Positions 8,353 to 18,261 of a stretch of 41,451 nucleotides of DNA are shown in pieces. Source of the stretch: Caldilineaceae bacterium (GTDB taxonomy: Bacteria; Chloroflexota; Anaerolineae; Caldilineales; Caldilineaceae). The notes under the pieces are model-generated. The model was not told where the DNA came from. It was given only the letters and a program-made list of their open reading frames with translations, and made no database searches. The stretch lies in NCBI GenBank assembly GCA_026989655.1, contig JALSIX010000135.1:1-41451 (forward strand). Reading direction: 5' to 3'. Made by a program: the position numbers and the translations under genes. Position 1 is the stretch's first letter, and each line of letters starts with the position of its first letter.

Positions 8353-10002
8353 ATGTTGCGTTCCATCCGATGGCGTCTGGTCCTCAGCCACACTCTCCTC
8401 AGCCTTCTCGCGGTGGCTCTGGTGGGCCTTCTGGCCTTCGCGCTCCTGCGCCGCTACATCCGCGCCCAGAGCCTCCACCATCTGGAGACCAACGCCCGGG
8501 CCATTGCCCGGCAGGCCGCGCCTTTCCTGGCCCGGGACCTGGAGGGCCCCGTGCTGGAACAACTGGTCCACGCGGTGGCCTTCGTGGCCGACGCCCGGGT
8601 ACGCATTCTGGACGCCCAGGGGCGGGTCCTGGCCGACTCGGACGTGCCAGGGCCTCGGGTCCGGGTGGCCTGGGTGATGCCCGGCCCGGAGACAGACCCG
8701 GGAAGCCCTCCCTCCGTGGTCTTTCTGATCCCGCCGGAACGAGGATGGACCCCCGGCAACGGCCTTCCTCGAGGGGTCGAGCCGTCCTCGGCCCTGATCC
8801 CCGTGGGGCAGCGGCCCAGTCCCTGGGGGCGCCGGATCACCTTCGGCCCGGAACAGGAGGAAAGGGCAGAGGGCCCGGTCCGAGATCGGGATCTGCTCCG
8901 CCGGACCGGGTTCCGGCTGATGCGGTGGCTCTTCGAGGAGGACGGCCAGGGCGACCCGGGCGCGGCCATTCGGGTTCGGGTGCCCGTCCGTGGAGGCAGC
9001 CAGCTCCTGGGGTACGTGGAGGTGAGCAATCCCACGGATGTGGCGGGCCGGGCTCTGCGCACCATTCAACGGCTGTTCTGGGGGGTCGCCCTGGGGGTGG
9101 CCTTCCTGGCCGGGGTGGTAGGGTGGCTGATCAGCCGGGGCCTAACAGCCCCTCTCCAGTCCTTGAGCGTCGCGGCCCAGCGCATGGCCCGAGGGGACCT
9201 GGCCTCTCGGGCGCCGGAGAGCGGCAGCGCGGAGATCCGGGAGGTGGCCCGCCAGTTCAACCGGATGGCGGAACAGCTCCAGCGCAGTTTCCAGGATCTG
9301 GACACGGAGCGCACCGCGCTGCGCCGCTTCATCGCGGACACCTCCCACGAGCTGCGCACGCCCATCACCGCGCTGCGCAACTTTGTGGAGCTGCTCCTGG
9401 GGCCTGCCGGCAACGATCCGGAGACCCGGACCGAGTTCCTGCGGGAGAGCCAGCAGCAGGTGGAGCGGCTGGGCTGGATCACCGGCCATCTGCTGGATCT
9501 CTCCCGGCTCGATGCCCATCTGGTGGAACTCCACCTGGAACCGGTGGCCGTGGAGGATCTGGTGTTGGCCGCGGTGGCCCCCCTCCGGGCCCAGGCCGGG
9601 GAGAAGCGGATCGCCCTGGACGTGGACGTGCCGGACGGCCTGGTGGTCCGGGGGGATCGGGCCCGGCTGGAGATGGTGGTCTCGAACCTGGTGGAGAACG
9701 CGCTCAAGTTCACCCCGGCCGGCGGCCAGATCCGGGTCTGGGTTCGGGTCACCTGGGCCGGGGTGCAGATCTCCGTGGAGGACAGCGGCCCGGGGGTGCC
9801 CGAGGAGGAGCGCACCCGCATCTTCGAACGCTTCGTCCGCGGTCGCCAGGCCGAAGGCGTCCCCGGCACCGGGCTGGGGTTGGCCATCGTCCGGAGCACC
9901 GTGGAGGCCCACCAGGGTCGGGTCTGGGTGGAGGAGAGCACCGCCCTGGGCGGGAGCCGTTTCGTGGTGGAGCTGCCCTCCGGGCCGGTTCACCGGCCGT
10001 AG
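8353..10002 (+). CDS. Sensor histidine kinase with HAMP domain
   Basis: The 549-residue protein is a membrane two-component sensor. It has a first membrane segment at about 8-31, an extracytoplasmic domain at about 32-235, and a second membrane segment at about 240-260 ('GVALGVAFLAGVVGWLISRG'). HAMP follows at about 258-312, then the HisKA dimerisation helix with the H-box 'DTSHELRTPITALRN', where His332 is the predicted phosphorylation site. The HATPase domain (about 435-545) has the N-box 'VVSNLVENALKFTP', G1 'VEDSGPGVPEEER' and G2 'GTGLGLAIV'. Co-encoded response regulators are usual, but none is present here, so its partner must lie elsewhere. The stop overlaps the convergent tdh gene by 13 bases. 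Confidence 0.93.
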   Translation: MLRSIRWRLVLSHTLLSLLAVALVGLLAFALLRRYIRAQSLHHLETNARAIARQAAPFLARDLEGPVLEQLVHAVAFVADARVRILDAQGRVLADSDVPGPRVRVAWVMPGPETDPGSPPSVVFLIPPERGWTPGNGLPRGVEPSSALIPVGQRPSPWGRRITFGPEQEERAEGPVRDRDLLRRTGFRLMRWLFEEDGQGDPGAAIRVRVPVRGGSQLLGYVEVSNPTDVAGRALRTIQRLFWGVALGVAFLAGVVGWLISRGLTAPLQSLSVAAQRMARGDLASRAPESGSAEIREVARQFNRMAEQLQRSFQDLDTERTALRRFIADTSHELRTPITALRNFVELLLGPAGNDPETRTEFLRESQQQVERLGWITGHLLDLSRLDAHLVELHLEPVAVEDLVLAAVAPLRAQAGEKRIALDVDVPDGLVVRGDRARLEMVVSNLVENALKFTPAGGQIRVWVRVTWAGVQISVEDSGPGVPEEERTRIFERFVRGRQAEGVPGTGLGLAIVRSTVEAHQGRVWVEESTALGGSRFVVELPSGPVHRP

Positions 10003-11009
10003 CGCTGCCGGATGTTGGGGATCAGGTATTCCTCGAAGGCCCGCTCCACGTCGTACTCCGGCTCCCAGCCCCAATCCCGCCGGGCCATGCTGTCGTCCAC
10101 GTCGGCGGGCCAACTGTCGATGATGGCCTGGCGCTTGGGATCCGGCCGGAAGGTGATCCGGGCGTCGGGGAAGTAACGCTGTACCCGGTCCCGGATCTCC
10201 CCGGCGGAGAGGCTGAACGCGGTGACGTTGTACACCAGCCGGCTCAGCCGCTCCCGGGGGGCCCCGGCCAGCAGGAGCAGGGCCCGGATGGCATCCGGCA
10301 TGGTCATGAAGGGGATCCGGGCATCCTCCCGCACGAAGCAGGCGTAGGGCTCCCCCTGGGCCGCGGCGTGGATCATCTCTGGGCCGTAGTCGCTGGTGCC
10401 GCCGCTGGGCAGGGTGAACGCGCTGATCAGCCCCGGAAAACGGACGCAGCGAAAGTCGATGGTCACGGGCTGCTCCGGGGCCAGTTGCCGGTAGTAGCGG
10501 CTGAAGTAGGTGCCCAGCATCTCCCCGTAGATCTTGTTGCACCCGTACATGGTCCGGGGCTGGTTCCACTCCCATTCCCGCACCCGGTTGAAGAGGGCTT
10601 TGCTCTCCAGGTCGGGCAGGCCGTAGATGGCAATGGAGCTGGGGAAGAGGAACTGGACCGGCTGCCCCCGCCACTGGGACTGCTCCGCGGCCAGGCGGAG
10701 GAGGTTCATGGTCCCTTCCACGTTGACCCGGTGGGCCGTCTCCGGGGTGAACTCGGCCCGGGTGGACAGGAGCGCGGCCAGGTGGTAGATGACGTCGATC
10801 TCGTACTCGCTCACCAGCCGGGCGAGGAGCTGCGGGTCCAGGATGTCGCCCACCACGTGGACGTGGCCCTCCAGGCCCTGGAGGCTCTCTGGCAGGGGGC
10901 GCACGTCCAGGGTGAGGAGACGGTTGCGCCCCTCCGCGGCCAGGCGCCGGAGGAGCTCGTGGCCCATCTCTCCGGCCGCGCCGGTGACGAGAATGGCCTT
11001 CTTGCGCAT
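9990..11009 (-). CDS. tdh: L-threonine 3-dehydrogenase, short-chain (SDR) type
   Basis: The 339-residue extended SDR oxidises L-threonine to 2-amino-3-ketobutyrate with NAD+. It has the Rossmann motif 'GAAGEMGHELL' near residue 9, the active-site pair Tyr155 and Lys159 in 'YGCNKIYGE', and the region 'GGTSDYGPEMIHAA...FMTMPDAIRALL', typical of the SDR threonine dehydrogenases rather than of UDP-sugar epimerases. The assignment is strengthened by kbl immediately upstream (14 bases), the next enzyme of the same pathway. This enzyme is unrelated to the zinc-dependent E. coli Tdh. A nucleotide-sugar epimerase is the main alternative from sequence alone, but the context argues against it. Confidence 0.88.
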   Translation of the reverse strand: MRKKAILVTGAAGEMGHELLRRLAAEGRNRLLTLDVRPLPESLQGLEGHVHVVGDILDPQLLARLVSEYEIDVIYHLAALLSTRAEFTPETAHRVNVEGTMNLLRLAAEQSQWRGQPVQFLFPSSIAIYGLPDLESKALFNRVREWEWNQPRTMYGCNKIYGEMLGTYFSRYYRQLAPEQPVTIDFRCVRFPGLISAFTLPSGGTSDYGPEMIHAAAQGEPYACFVREDARIPFMTMPDAIRALLLLAGAPRERLSRLVYNVTAFSLSAGEIRDRVQRYFPDARITFRPDPKRQAIIDSWPADVDDSMARRDWGWEPEYDVERAFEEYLIPNIRQRYGR

Positions 11010-11023
11010 GGCGGCCTTCCCGG

Positions 11024-12211
<1,188 letters not shown>

Positions 12212-12298
12212 GGGGTTGCTCCTTTCCGTGGACGTGGAGGGATGGAGACGTCCCAGGGAGGCCGGATGCCCTCCCTCCCTCGGGCCGACCCCACCCGG

Positions 12299-12327
12299 AT
12301 TATACCCCCCTCGGTAGGGGGGTTCAA
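12299..12327 (-). promoter_or_regulatory. Promoter of kbl-tdh
   Basis: On the minus strand, TTGAAC (12327..12322) and a consensus TATAAT (12304..12299) are separated by 17 bases. Its -35 ends one base from the -35 of the divergent HMG-CoA reductase promoter. The leader to kbl is about 80 bases. Confidence 0.75.
12304..12323. promoter_or_regulatory. Palindrome in the kbl promoter spacer (candidate operator)
   Basis: ACCCCCC and GGGGGGT form a perfect 7-bp dyad around a 6-base centre (TCGGTA). It fills the spacer between the -35 and -10 of the kbl promoter and lies just upstream of the divergent HMG-CoA reductase promoter. A protein bound here would block kbl transcription and could affect both genes. 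The binding protein is unknown. Confidence 0.5.
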
Positions 12328-12328
12328 G

Positions 12329-12358
12329 TTGTCCCACCCAAGGGGTTCCTGCTATACT
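12329..12358 (+). promoter_or_regulatory. Promoter of HMG-CoA reductase gene
   Basis: TTGTCC (12329..12334), an 18-base spacer, and an extended -10 TGC-TATACT (12350..12358). The predicted leader to the ATG at 12401 is about 35 bases and contains the ribosome-binding site AGGAGGAGG. Confidence 0.7.
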
Positions 12359-12400
12359 GCAGCCAGGCTCGGCCGGCATCGATCCACAGGAGGAGGATCC

Positions 12401-13957
12401 ATGGCCCTTTTCCGCGTCCCCAGCATGCTCCTCAAACGGCTCTACACCTACGGCAGCCTGCGGAACACCCCGGAGGGGGTCCGGTTCGCCCTCAAGAACC
12501 GCCTGAACGACGCCCAGATCACCGGCTTCCACGGCCTGTGGATCGACGGCACCCCCGTCCCGGAGGAGCGCATCACCCTGGACCTGGGCGACGGCCAGCC
12601 CATGGATCCGGCCGGGCTGAACCGGGCAGGCCCCGTGGCCTTTCCCCTGGGAAAGGAGGTGACCATCCTGGCCCGGGTGGATCCCCTGGCCGAGGGCAAA
12701 CACACCCTCCGCATTCGGGTGGAGAGCTCTCCCTTCGGCACCATCGACTTCACCGTGGAGGACGCCATCGCCCAGGAGGTGGAGAGCCGGACCCGGATCC
12801 CCCGCAGCCAGGAGGACGATTACGCGACGGAGATCGTCCAAGAGCGCCAGCGCTTCGTGGAGGCCTTCACCGGCCGCAAGCTGGAGCACATCGTCCACTA
12901 CTCCTTCGACCCCCACATGGTCAAGGGCAACTGCGAGAACTTCACCGGGGTGGCCCAGGTGCCCATCGGCTTCGCGGGCCCCATCGCCATCCACGGGGAG
13001 CACGCCCAGGGGGAGTTCATCGTGCCCATGGCCACCACCGAGGGAACCCTGGTGGCCTCGTACAACCGGGGCATGAAGGTGCTGAACCTCTCCGGCGGGG
13101 TCAAGTGCACCGTGCTCCAGGACGCGATGCAGCGGGCGCCGGTCTTCGTCTTCGACGACGCCCGAGGGGCCCGGGAGTTCGTGGGGTGGCTCCGCAGGCC
13201 GGAGGTCTTCGCCCGCATCCAGGAGGAGGCGGAGTCCACCTCCCGGGTGGCCAAGCTGAAGGAGATCGACGCCTACCTGGCCAACAAGTTCGCGTTCCTG
13301 CGCTTCAACTACCTCACCGGCGACGCCGCGGGCCAGAACATGGCCGGCCGGGCCACCTTCGCGGCCTGCTCCTGGATCCTGGACAACTACGAGGGCATCC
13401 GGGCCTGGTATCTGGAGTCCAACTTCGCCACGGACAAGAAGGCCAGCCAGGTGAACATCATGCGCACCCGGGGCAAGCGGGTGGTGGCCGAGGCGGTCAT
13501 CAAACGGGACGTGCTGGTCCAGTTCATGCGGGTGACGCCGGAGCAGCTCTTCTACCACTACAACGTGGCCAACATCGGCTCCATCCTCTCGGGCGCCAAC
13601 AACAACGGGCTCCACTCGGCCAACGCGATCACCGCCATCTTCATCGCCACCGGCCAGGACGTGGCCAATGTGGCCGAGTCCTCTGCAGGGATCCTCTACG
13701 CGGAGGTGACCGCGGAAGGCGATCTCTACCTCTCCATCACCATCCCGTCCCTGATCGTGGCCACCTACGGCGGGGGCACAGGGCTGGCCACCCAGCGGGA
13801 GTGTCTGGAGCTCATGGGCTGTTACGGGGCCGGCAAGGTCTACAAGTTCGCGGAGATCGTGGCCGGCACGGTCCTGGCCGGAGAGATCTCCCTGGCCTCG
13901 GCCATCTCCGCGCTGGACTGGGTCTCCAGCCACGAGCAGTACGGCCGCAACCGCTAG
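12401..13957 (+). CDS. Hydroxymethylglutaryl-CoA reductase with extra N-terminal domain
   Basis: The 518-residue protein reduces HMG-CoA to mevalonate, the committed step of the mevalonate route to isoprenoids. The catalytic part (from about 130) shows '[16 protein letters not shown]' (about 178), the catalytic Glu in '[10 protein letters not shown]' (about 213), 'GDAAGQNM' (about 307) and the catalytic Lys in '[10 protein letters not shown]' (about 345). The C-terminal His511 in '[10 protein letters not shown]' matches the mobile-tail histidine. Residues 1-125 form a predicted beta-rich domain ('[13 protein letters not shown]', '[12 protein letters not shown]') absent from well-studied enzymes. 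It has no membrane segments, so it is cytosolic. The ATG at 12401 has a strong ribosome-binding site. Whether it uses NADH or NADPH cannot be read here. Confidence 0.92.
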   Translation: MALFRVPSMLLKRLYTYGSLRNTPEGVRFALKNRLNDAQITGFHGLWIDGTPVPEERITLDLGDGQPMDPAGLNRAGPVAFPLGKEVTILARVDPLAEGKHTLRIRVESSPFGTIDFTVEDAIAQEVESRTRIPRSQEDDYATEIVQERQRFVEAFTGRKLEHIVHYSFDPHMVKGNCENFTGVAQVPIGFAGPIAIHGEHAQGEFIVPMATTEGTLVASYNRGMKVLNLSGGVKCTVLQDAMQRAPVFVFDDARGAREFVGWLRRPEVFARIQEEAESTSRVAKLKEIDAYLANKFAFLRFNYLTGDAAGQNMAGRATFAACSWILDNYEGIRAWYLESNFATDKKASQVNIMRTRGKRVVAEAVIKRDVLVQFMRVTPEQLFYHYNVANIGSILSGANNNGLHSANAITAIFIATGQDVANVAESSAGILYAEVTAEGDLYLSITIPSLIVATYGGGTGLATQRECLELMGCYGAGKVYKFAEIVAGTVLAGEISLASAISALDWVSSHEQYGRNR

Positions 13958-14018
13958 GGGCCAGGAGCCAACCCGGGCTCTCCAACATGGACAGGGACGA
14001 CGGAGGGGACAGCGGTCC

Positions 14019-15077
14019 ATGGGCACCCAACGTTATCGGGCCGCAGGCGTGGATATAGAGGCCGGAACCCAGGCCCTGGAGCGGATGAAGGCGGCCGTAC
14101 GGTCCACCCACACGCCCGCGGTGCTGGCCGACGTGGGCGGCTTCGGCGGCCTCTTCGCCCTGACCGACCTGCCCCCCCGGCCCGTGCTGGTGGCCTCCAT
14201 GGACGGGGTGGGCACCAAGGTGAAGCTGGCGGCCGAGCTGGGCCGCTGGTCCGGCATCGGCCACGACCTGGTGAACCACTGCGTGAACGACATCCTGGTG
14301 CAAGGGGCCCGTCCCCTCTTCTTCCTGGACTACCTGGCCGCCAGCCGGCTGGACCCGGACGCGGCGGCCCAGGTGGTGGCCGGCATGGCCCAGGCCTGTC
14401 GCGCCGTGGGCTGTGTGCTCCTGGGGGGCGAGACCGCGGAGATGCCGGATGTCTACACCGCGGGGTCCCTGGACGTGGTGGGCGCGGTGGTGGGGCTGGT
14501 GGACCGGGACCGGCTCCTGCCCCGCCACCAGGCCATCCGCCCGGGCGACCGCCTGGTGGGCCTGCCCAGCAGCGGCCCCCACACCAACGGCTACACCCTG
14601 ATCCGACAGGTGGTGGCAGGCCGGGACCTCCAGGCCCCGCTGGACGAGACCGGCCGCTCCCTGGCCGACGCCCTGCTGGCCCCCCACCGGTGCTACCTGG
14701 ACGCGATCAGGTCCCTGGAACGGGCCCGGGTACGGGTCAAGGCCGCGGCCCACATCACCGGCGGCGGGTTCCTCGACAACATCCCCCGGTGCCTGCCCGA
14801 CCACCTGGCCGCCCGGATCGACCTGGCCGCGTGGCCCATCCCCCGGCTGTTCCATCGGCTGGTGCGGTGGGCCCAGATGGACCGCGAGGAGGCCTTTCGG
14901 GTCTTCAACATGGGAATCGGCCTGGTGCTGATCCTGGCCCCGGAGGACGTGCCCCGGGCCCAGAAGGCCGTGCCCGAGGCCGTGGCCATCGGCCAGGTGG
15001 TACCCCGGACCGGCCGCGGGCCTCGGGTCCTGCTCGCCGGTCCTCCCCACCGAGCCGAAGTGGAGGCCCTGGGATGA
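14019..15077 (+). CDS. purM: Phosphoribosylformylglycinamidine cyclo-ligase
   Basis: The 352-residue AIR synthetase closes the imidazole ring from FGAM using ATP, step five of purine synthesis. Family motifs are '[11 protein letters not shown]' (about 41-51), '[11 protein letters not shown]' (about 64-74), the long '[20 protein letters not shown]' segment, '[11 protein letters not shown]' (about 137-147), '[16 protein letters not shown]' and '[13 protein letters not shown]' (about 245). The length and order are normal. The start has GGAGGGG (14002..14008) upstream. It is followed directly by purN with an ATGA stop-start overlap, so the two are translationally coupled. It lies 61 bases after HMG-CoA reductase without a visible terminator. 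Confidence 0.96.
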   Translation: MGTQRYRAAGVDIEAGTQALERMKAAVRSTHTPAVLADVGGFGGLFALTDLPPRPVLVASMDGVGTKVKLAAELGRWSGIGHDLVNHCVNDILVQGARPLFFLDYLAASRLDPDAAAQVVAGMAQACRAVGCVLLGGETAEMPDVYTAGSLDVVGAVVGLVDRDRLLPRHQAIRPGDRLVGLPSSGPHTNGYTLIRQVVAGRDLQAPLDETGRSLADALLAPHRCYLDAIRSLERARVRVKAAAHITGGGFLDNIPRCLPDHLAARIDLAAWPIPRLFHRLVRWAQMDREEAFRVFNMGIGLVLILAPEDVPRAQKAVPEAVAIGQVVPRTGRGPRVLLAGPPHRAEVEALG

Positions 15078-15706
15078 GCCGATCCCCCCGGCCCCGCCTG
15101 GCCGTCCTCATCTCGGGAAACGGCACCAACCTCCAGGCCCTCATGGACGCGATCCAGGAGGGCCGGCTCCCCGCGACCATCTCGGTGGTGATCTCCAACC
15201 GCAAAGCCGCGTACGGACTGGAACGGGCTCGCCGGGCCGACATCCCAACGGAGTACTTCCCGCTCAAGCCCTATCGGGATGCCGGACGCAGCCGCCGGGA
15301 GTACGACGCGGACTTGGCCCGGCTGGCGGCCCGCTATCGCCCCGACTGGGTGGTCCTGGCCGGCTGGATGCACATCCTCAGCCGGGCCTTCCTGGACCGT
15401 TTCCCGAACCGGGTGATCAACCTCCACCCGGCCCTGCCCGGCCAGTTCCCCGGGGCCCATGCCATCCCAGACGCGCTGGAGGCCTACCGCCAGGGGAAGA
15501 TCCGCCATACCGGGGTCATGGTCCACCTGGTGCCCGATGAACAGGTGGACGCAGGGCCGGTGTTGGCCGCCCGAGAGGTGCCCATCTACCCAGAGGACAC
15601 CCTGGAGTCCCTCACCGAACGGATCCACTCGGTGGAGCACCGGCTCCTGGTGGAGACCCTGGCCCGACTGGCACAGGAGGAACCATCGCCATGCGACTCG
15701 GCCTGA
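15074..15706 (+). CDS. purN: Phosphoribosylglycinamide formyltransferase
   Basis: The 210-residue GART uses 10-formyltetrahydrofolate to formylate GAR in step three of purine synthesis. Visible motifs are the phosphate loop '[12 protein letters not shown]' (about 12-23), '[10 protein letters not shown]' (about 94), the catalytic '[15 protein letters not shown]' (Asn and His about 114-116), the Asp in 'QVDAGPVLA' and 'VHLVPDEQ'. It starts in the ATGA overlap with purM and its last 16 bases overlap the next gene, so the three genes look like one transcript. Confidence 0.96.
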   Translation: MSRSPRPRLAVLISGNGTNLQALMDAIQEGRLPATISVVISNRKAAYGLERARRADIPTEYFPLKPYRDAGRSRREYDADLARLAARYRPDWVVLAGWMHILSRAFLDRFPNRVINLHPALPGQFPGAHAIPDALEAYRQGKIRHTGVMVHLVPDEQVDAGPVLAAREVPIYPEDTLESLTERIHSVEHRLLVETLARLAQEEPSPCDSA

Positions 15707-16716
15707 ACGTGGGCTATTCCGGGGCCACCCTCCAACTCCCCATGGCGCTCATCCAGGAGGCGGACCGCCTGGGCTACTTCGCGGTGTGGACCGCGGAGGC
15801 CTACGGCTCCGACGCGGTCACCCCTCTGGCCTGGATCGGCGCCCTCACCCAGCGCATCCACCTGGGCACGGCCATCATGCAGATCCCGGCCCGAACCCCG
15901 GCCATGACCGCGATGACCGCCATGACCCTGGACCAGCTCTCGGGGGGGCGAATGCTGCTGGGCCTCGGGGTCTCGGGCCCCCAGGTGGTGGAGGGATGGC
16001 ACGGTGTCCCCTATGCCCGGCCCCTGGCCCGCACCCGGGAATACGTGGCCATCCTGCGCCGGATCTTCGCCCGCAAGGAGCCCCTGGCCTTCCAAGGACG
16101 GTTCTACCGGATCCCCTACCAGGGGCCCGAGGCCACCGGGCTGGGCAAGCCCCTGAAGAGCATCCTCCACGGCCGGGAGGATCTCCCCATCTACCTGGCA
16201 GCCATCGGGCCCCGGAACGTGGCCCTGGCCGCGGAGATCGGAGACGGCTGGCTGCCCATCTTCTTCTCCCCGGTCCACTATCCGGAGGTCTTCGCCCCGG
16301 CGGTGGAGGAGGGGTTGTCCCGGGCAGGGCGGACCCTGGCCGAGCTGGACATCGCTCCTGCCGTGCCGGTGGTCCTGGGCGACGATCTGCCATCCTGCTG
16401 GATGCAGCTCAAGCCCATGCTGGCCCTCTACATCGGGGGCATGGGCGCCCGAGGGCGGAACTTCTACTTCAACCTGGCCTGCCGATATGGGTTCGAGGCA
16501 GCGGCTCACCGGATCCAGGAGCACTATCTGCGGGGCGAGAGGATGGAGGCGACCTTGGCAGTGCCCGACGAGCTGGTGGACGCGGTGGCCCTCTGCGGTC
16601 CCCGGGAGCGCATTGCCGAACGGCTGGAGCTGTGGCGACAGGCGCCGGTGACCACCCTGAACGTGATGACCGACGACCCGGAGGCGGTCCGCCTCATGGC
16701 CGAACTGGTCCTCTGA
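15691..16716 (+). CDS. Luciferase-like (LLM) F420-type oxidoreductase
   Basis: The 341-residue TIM-barrel flavin-dependent enzyme family protein resembles the Rv3520c-like F420 group: '[11 protein letters not shown]' start, '[27 protein letters not shown]', '[20 protein letters not shown]', '[23 protein letters not shown]', '[23 protein letters not shown]'. Such enzymes oxidise or reduce small molecules with F420 or FMN; the substrate cannot be read from sequence. AGGAGG (15675..15680) inside the purN end supports the start. Placement in the purine cluster may be incidental. Use of F420 would imply that the organism makes this cofactor. Confidence 0.85.
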   Translation: MRLGLNVGYSGATLQLPMALIQEADRLGYFAVWTAEAYGSDAVTPLAWIGALTQRIHLGTAIMQIPARTPAMTAMTAMTLDQLSGGRMLLGLGVSGPQVVEGWHGVPYARPLARTREYVAILRRIFARKEPLAFQGRFYRIPYQGPEATGLGKPLKSILHGREDLPIYLAAIGPRNVALAAEIGDGWLPIFFSPVHYPEVFAPAVEEGLSRAGRTLAELDIAPAVPVVLGDDLPSCWMQLKPMLALYIGGMGARGRNFYFNLACRYGFEAAAHRIQEHYLRGERMEATLAVPDELVDAVALCGPRERIAERLELWRQAPVTTLNVMTDDPEAVRLMAELVL

Positions 16717-16800
16717 CCCTCCACCCTGGCCCCCTGACAGCCGATGGCCCCGGCCCCAGGGGCGCCCGGGTCGCAACCCACCGCGGGAGATCCTCTCCCC

Positions 16801-16835
16801 TTTCGGAGCCAATGTCCTGTTTCGGAGCCAATGTC
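16801..16835. repeat. 16-bp direct repeat at start of MBL gene
   Basis: TTTCGGAGCCAATGTC occurs at 16801..16816 and 16820..16835, a 19-base period. Each copy carries GGAG followed by an ATG, so the repeat duplicates a ribosome-binding-site/start-like sequence. The second copy gives correct spacing for the ATG at 16836. Confidence 0.8.
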
Positions 16836-17903
16836 ATGGACGCGGAGCACCTGCAGGAGATACCTGAATCGGTTCAAGAAGGCCCGACGGTCCACCGCCT
16901 GGCCGACGACCTGGTCCGGGTCCGAATGCCCCTTCCCTTCGCGCTGGACCACGTGAACGGCTACCTGATCCGGGACGGGGCAGGCTGGGCCGTCATCGAC
17001 ACCGGGCTGAACACCTCCCCAGGACGGGCGACCTGGGCCCAGGTCTGGGAGATGTTGGCGATCGCGCCGACGGACATCACCCGGATCCTGGTCACCCACG
17101 CCCACCCAGACCACCTGGGCATGGCGGGGTGGCTCCAGTCGGTGAGCCATGCCCCAGTCCTCATGTCGATTCGAACCCAGGAGGCCATGGCCCGGATCTG
17201 GGAGGCCCCGGTGGAGAGCTGGCGGGCCGAGACCGAACTCTACCTGCGCCGCAACGGGCTGGACCCCACCTGGACCGAGCGGGTGCTGGCCCACATGGCG
17301 GACCTGCGGTCCCAGGTCCACCCCCTTCCCCAGACCATCCTCCCTGTGCGGCCCGGAGATGTGTTGGAGATCGGCCGGCGACGATTTCGGCTGCTGGCCG
17401 CGGAGGGCCACGCGGACGACCAGGTCCTGTTCTACGAGGAACGGGAGCGGCTTCTTTGGGTGGGCGACCAAGTGCTCCTGGAGATCACCCCCAACATCGG
17501 CACCTGGCCGGCCACACCGCCCGATCCCCTGGGACGCTACCTGGCCTCCCTGCAGGAGCTGGCCCCTCTTCCCGTGGCCCTGGCCCTGCCCGGTCACCGG
17601 GCCCCTGTTCTCCGCTTTCCAGAGCGGATCGCGGAACTCCAGACCCACCACGCCCATCGCCTGGAGGCCGTGTGGCAGGCCGTGGACGAGGCCGGCTCCA
17701 CCACCTACCAGGTGGCCCAGCGGGTCTTCCCCCTGGAGAGCTACCCGATCCACCAGGTCCGCTTCGCCATCGCAGAGACCCTGGCCCATCTGGAGCGCCT
17801 GGCCGCGACAGGTCGGATCCACCGAGAAGACGATCCCCAGGGCGTCTGGCGGTTCCACCGGGTTGGATCGCGGAGAAATTTGCGCGCGCTCCCGGATCTG
17901 TGA
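16836..17903 (+). CDS. MBL-fold metallo-hydrolase with C-terminal winged-helix-like domain
   Basis: The 355-residue protein carries the metallo-beta-lactamase signature 'THAHPDHLG', with metal ligands His88, His90, Asp92 and His93. Further ligands are probable in 'AEGHADDQVLFYE' and 'WVGDQVLLEITP', and 'ALPGHRAPV' is near 250. The C-terminal ~80 residues look helical with a winged-helix pattern, as in LACTB2-type members. Substrates range from nucleic acids to thioesters and cannot be chosen here. GGAG (16824..16827) fits the ATG at 16836; an in-frame ATG at 16812 would add eight residues. The stop codon is part of the tRNA-Arg promoter. Confidence 0.85.
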   Translation: MDAEHLQEIPESVQEGPTVHRLADDLVRVRMPLPFALDHVNGYLIRDGAGWAVIDTGLNTSPGRATWAQVWEMLAIAPTDITRILVTHAHPDHLGMAGWLQSVSHAPVLMSIRTQEAMARIWEAPVESWRAETELYLRRNGLDPTWTERVLAHMADLRSQVHPLPQTILPVRPGDVLEIGRRRFRLLAAEGHADDQVLFYEERERLLWVGDQVLLEITPNIGTWPATPPDPLGRYLASLQELAPLPVALALPGHRAPVLRFPERIAELQTHHAHRLEAVWQAVDEAGSTTYQVAQRVFPLESYPIHQVRFAIAETLAHLERLAATGRIHREDDPQGVWRFHRVGSRRNLRALPDL

Positions 17904-17909
17904 TATAAG
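17880..17909 (+). promoter_or_regulatory. Promoter of tRNA-Arg
   Basis: TTGCGC (17880..17885), an 18-base spacer, and the extended -10 TGA-TATAAG (17901..17909). The TGA is also the stop codon of the MBL gene. The predicted start is about 18 bases before the mature tRNA. Confidence 0.7.
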
Positions 17910-17934
17910 AAGAGGTGGAACCAATGGACTCCAT

Positions 17935-18007
17935 GCCCCCGTAGCTCAGGTGGATAGAGCACTGGCCTCCGGAGCCAGGTGCCCAGGTTCGAGTCCTGGC
18001 GGGGGTA
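17935..18007 (+). tRNA. tRNA-Arg (anticodon CCG)
   Basis: A complete cloverleaf can be folded: acceptor GCCCCCG/CGGGGGT (first pair G-U), D-arm GCTC/GAGC, anticodon stem CTGGC/GCCAG with loop CTCCGGA and anticodon CCG at 17969..17971, and T-arm CCAGG/CCTGG with loop TTCGAGT. The discriminator is A. The 3' CCA is not encoded. It reads the CGG codon, frequent in this GC-rich genome. Confidence 0.95.
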
Positions 18008-18012
18008 CCTTG

Positions 18013-18041
18013 GACGGCGTCGCTCGAGGCGACGCCGTCTT
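18013..18041 (+). terminator. Terminator after tRNA-Arg
   Basis: A perfect 11-bp stem (GACGGCGTCGC / GCGACGCCGTC) with a 5-base loop follows six bases after the tRNA, then TT. The T-tract is short, but position and stem strength fit an intrinsic terminator. Confidence 0.75.
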
Positions 18042-18171
18042 GATTGGGCCCCAACACCGTCGAGATCCCTCACCGCCCTCAGCGGTGCATCCCTCGGCCA
18101 CCCTGCACGGGCCGGACCCCCTCCCCCCGGACAGAGGATACCGGCATCCGGCCACCGCCCACCCCCCTGAT

Positions 18172-18200
18172 TTGCTCCACCTCGTTCGTTATCGTACAAT
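18172..18200 (+). promoter_or_regulatory. Promoter of MarR-ABC exporter operon
   Basis: TTGCTC (18172..18177), a 17-base spacer, and TACAAT (18195..18200). CGTTC (18183..18187) and GAACG (18208..18212) form a weak dyad around the -10 that could be an operator for the encoded MarR protein. The dyad is too short to be certain. Confidence 0.65.
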
Positions 18201-18261
18201 TCGTTGCTGAACGGTTCCGGCCATCTTTCATCCCTTGCCCGGCCTTTCCGGAGGCACTTCC

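Noticed and set aside
10000-11009. UDP-glucose epimerase for the SDR gene
   Set aside because: The fold is shared, but the C-terminal motifs and the adjacent kbl gene fit threonine dehydrogenase better.
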